DNA from: Weissella confusa
Lineage (GTDB): Bacteria > Bacillota > Bacilli > Lactobacillales > Lactobacillaceae
Reading direction: 5' to 3'
DNA: 64,000 nucleotides
Assembly: GCF_004766315.1 (NCBI RefSeq)
Contig: NZ_PVSN01000021.1
Location: 29,814 to 93,813, forward strand
Shown here: in pieces, positions 63,691 through 64,000 of the stretch
How positions within the stretch are numbered: position 1 is the stretch's first letter
Layout of the letters: every line of letters starts with the position of its first letter
Translations under genes and position numbers: made by a program
Notes under the pieces: generated by a model
What the model saw: the letters and a program-made list of their open reading frames with translations, nothing else
What the model was told of the DNA's origin: nothing
Database searches by the model: none

Positions 63691-64000
63691 ATTTACGGAC
63701 AGATTTTTCTCTGCCCTGTAAACTAATAGCAGAGGAGCATTTTTTATATGATTCGATATTCACCAGAATTTAAGCAGTCTCTTGTCGAGATGCACAACCA
63801 AGGGCGTTCTTACACTGAACTAGCCGCTGAATACGGGCCTTCGGCCGATTCAATCCGTAACTGGGTCAAATTGTACACAGTCCACGAAGTGGACGGCGAA
63901 AAATGGACGCAAGCTGATGTAAACGCATTACAAAAGGAAAACGCCAAACTTCGCGAAGAACTTGAGATTTTAAAACGAGCCGCGGTGTTGCTTTCGAAGT
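63685..64000 (+). mobile_element. IS3-family insertion sequence, left part
   Basis: The element seems to start at about 63685, where TGCTAGATTTACGGACAG resembles an IS3-type terminal repeat beginning with TG. A short leader and the first transposase gene follow. The right end lies beyond the window, so the exact ends and the target duplication cannot be read. Confidence 0.7.
63748..64000 (+). CDS. IS3-family transposase OrfA (partial)
   Basis: An open frame from ATG 63748 to the window end (84 codons seen). IRYSPEFKQSLVEMHNQGRS and SIRNWVKLYTV form the HTH_Tnp_1 helix-turn-helix; then a leucine-zipper region NALQKENAKLREELEILKRA, diagnostic for IS3-family OrfA. AGAGGAG precedes the ATG. OrfB, reached by -1 frameshifting in this family, would follow outside the window. 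Confidence 0.85.
   Translation, partial: MIRYSPEFKQSLVEMHNQGRSYTELAAEYGPSADSIRNWVKLYTVHEVDGEKWTQADVNALQKENAKLREELEILKRAAVLLSK

Overview
The window is a chromosomal segment of a low-to-moderate GC Gram-positive bacterium of the Lactobacillales. Gene content and order (mre locus, pur operon, dcw division cluster with ylm genes, comG operon next to ackA), the TTG-rich leucine codon use, a pyruvate kinase gene with no phosphofructokinase gene beside it, and L-box and T-box leaders all fit the Leuconostocaceae. Weissella is my best guess; this is inference from gene content, not a database match.

Layout. 1-4.9 kb: fluoride channel, DegV lipid-binding protein, a glucose/GlcNAc-type PTS permease, an XRE/Rgg-like regulator and a VOC protein. 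4.9-8.9 kb: a short radC-like gene, then mreB and mreC, a carbonic anhydrase gene on the opposite strand, and mreD. 8.9-11.4 kb: a T-box-controlled polar amino acid ABC transporter, probably for histidine. 11.6-25.6 kb: a lone ribB, then purEKCSQLFMNHD and fhs, a full de novo IMP pathway with formate-tetrahydrofolate ligase feeding the two formyl transfer steps. 25.6-32.6 kb: an acetyltransferase and a PAP2-like protein on the minus strand, lysP behind a lysine riboswitch, pyk, prmA-rsmE and an unrecognised membrane protein.

32.5-49.7 kb: the division and cell wall cluster mraZ-rsmH-ftsL-pbp-mraY-murD-murG-divIB-ftsA-ftsZ-sepF-ylmG-ylmH-divIVA, then T-box-controlled ileS. 49.8-54.7 kb: a histidine phosphatase, a TPR protein, recD2 and yebC. 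54.7-56.4 kb: a purine permease behind a two-terminator leader that I cannot assign to a known riboswitch class. 56.5-60 kb: the comG pseudopilus operon with a frameshifted comGA. 60-62.3 kb: a YtxK-like methyltransferase and ackA. 62.6-64 kb: a DUF916/DUF3324 cell surface protein, and a following gene cut after about 12 codons by an IS3-family element that runs off the window.

The most interesting signals are regulatory. (1) The purine permease leader has mutually exclusive stems. (2) Two opposed clusters of TGG boxes, phased at 10 bp, flank a promoter-like sequence upstream of mraZ and look like a MraZ operator. (3) A 33-bp inverted repeat contains the mreC stop codon, and the carbonic anhydrase frame reads through it. 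(4) The histidine phosphatase gene has a structured leader. (5) Proteins in the window are strikingly poor in cysteine, even at positions where their families usually keep one.
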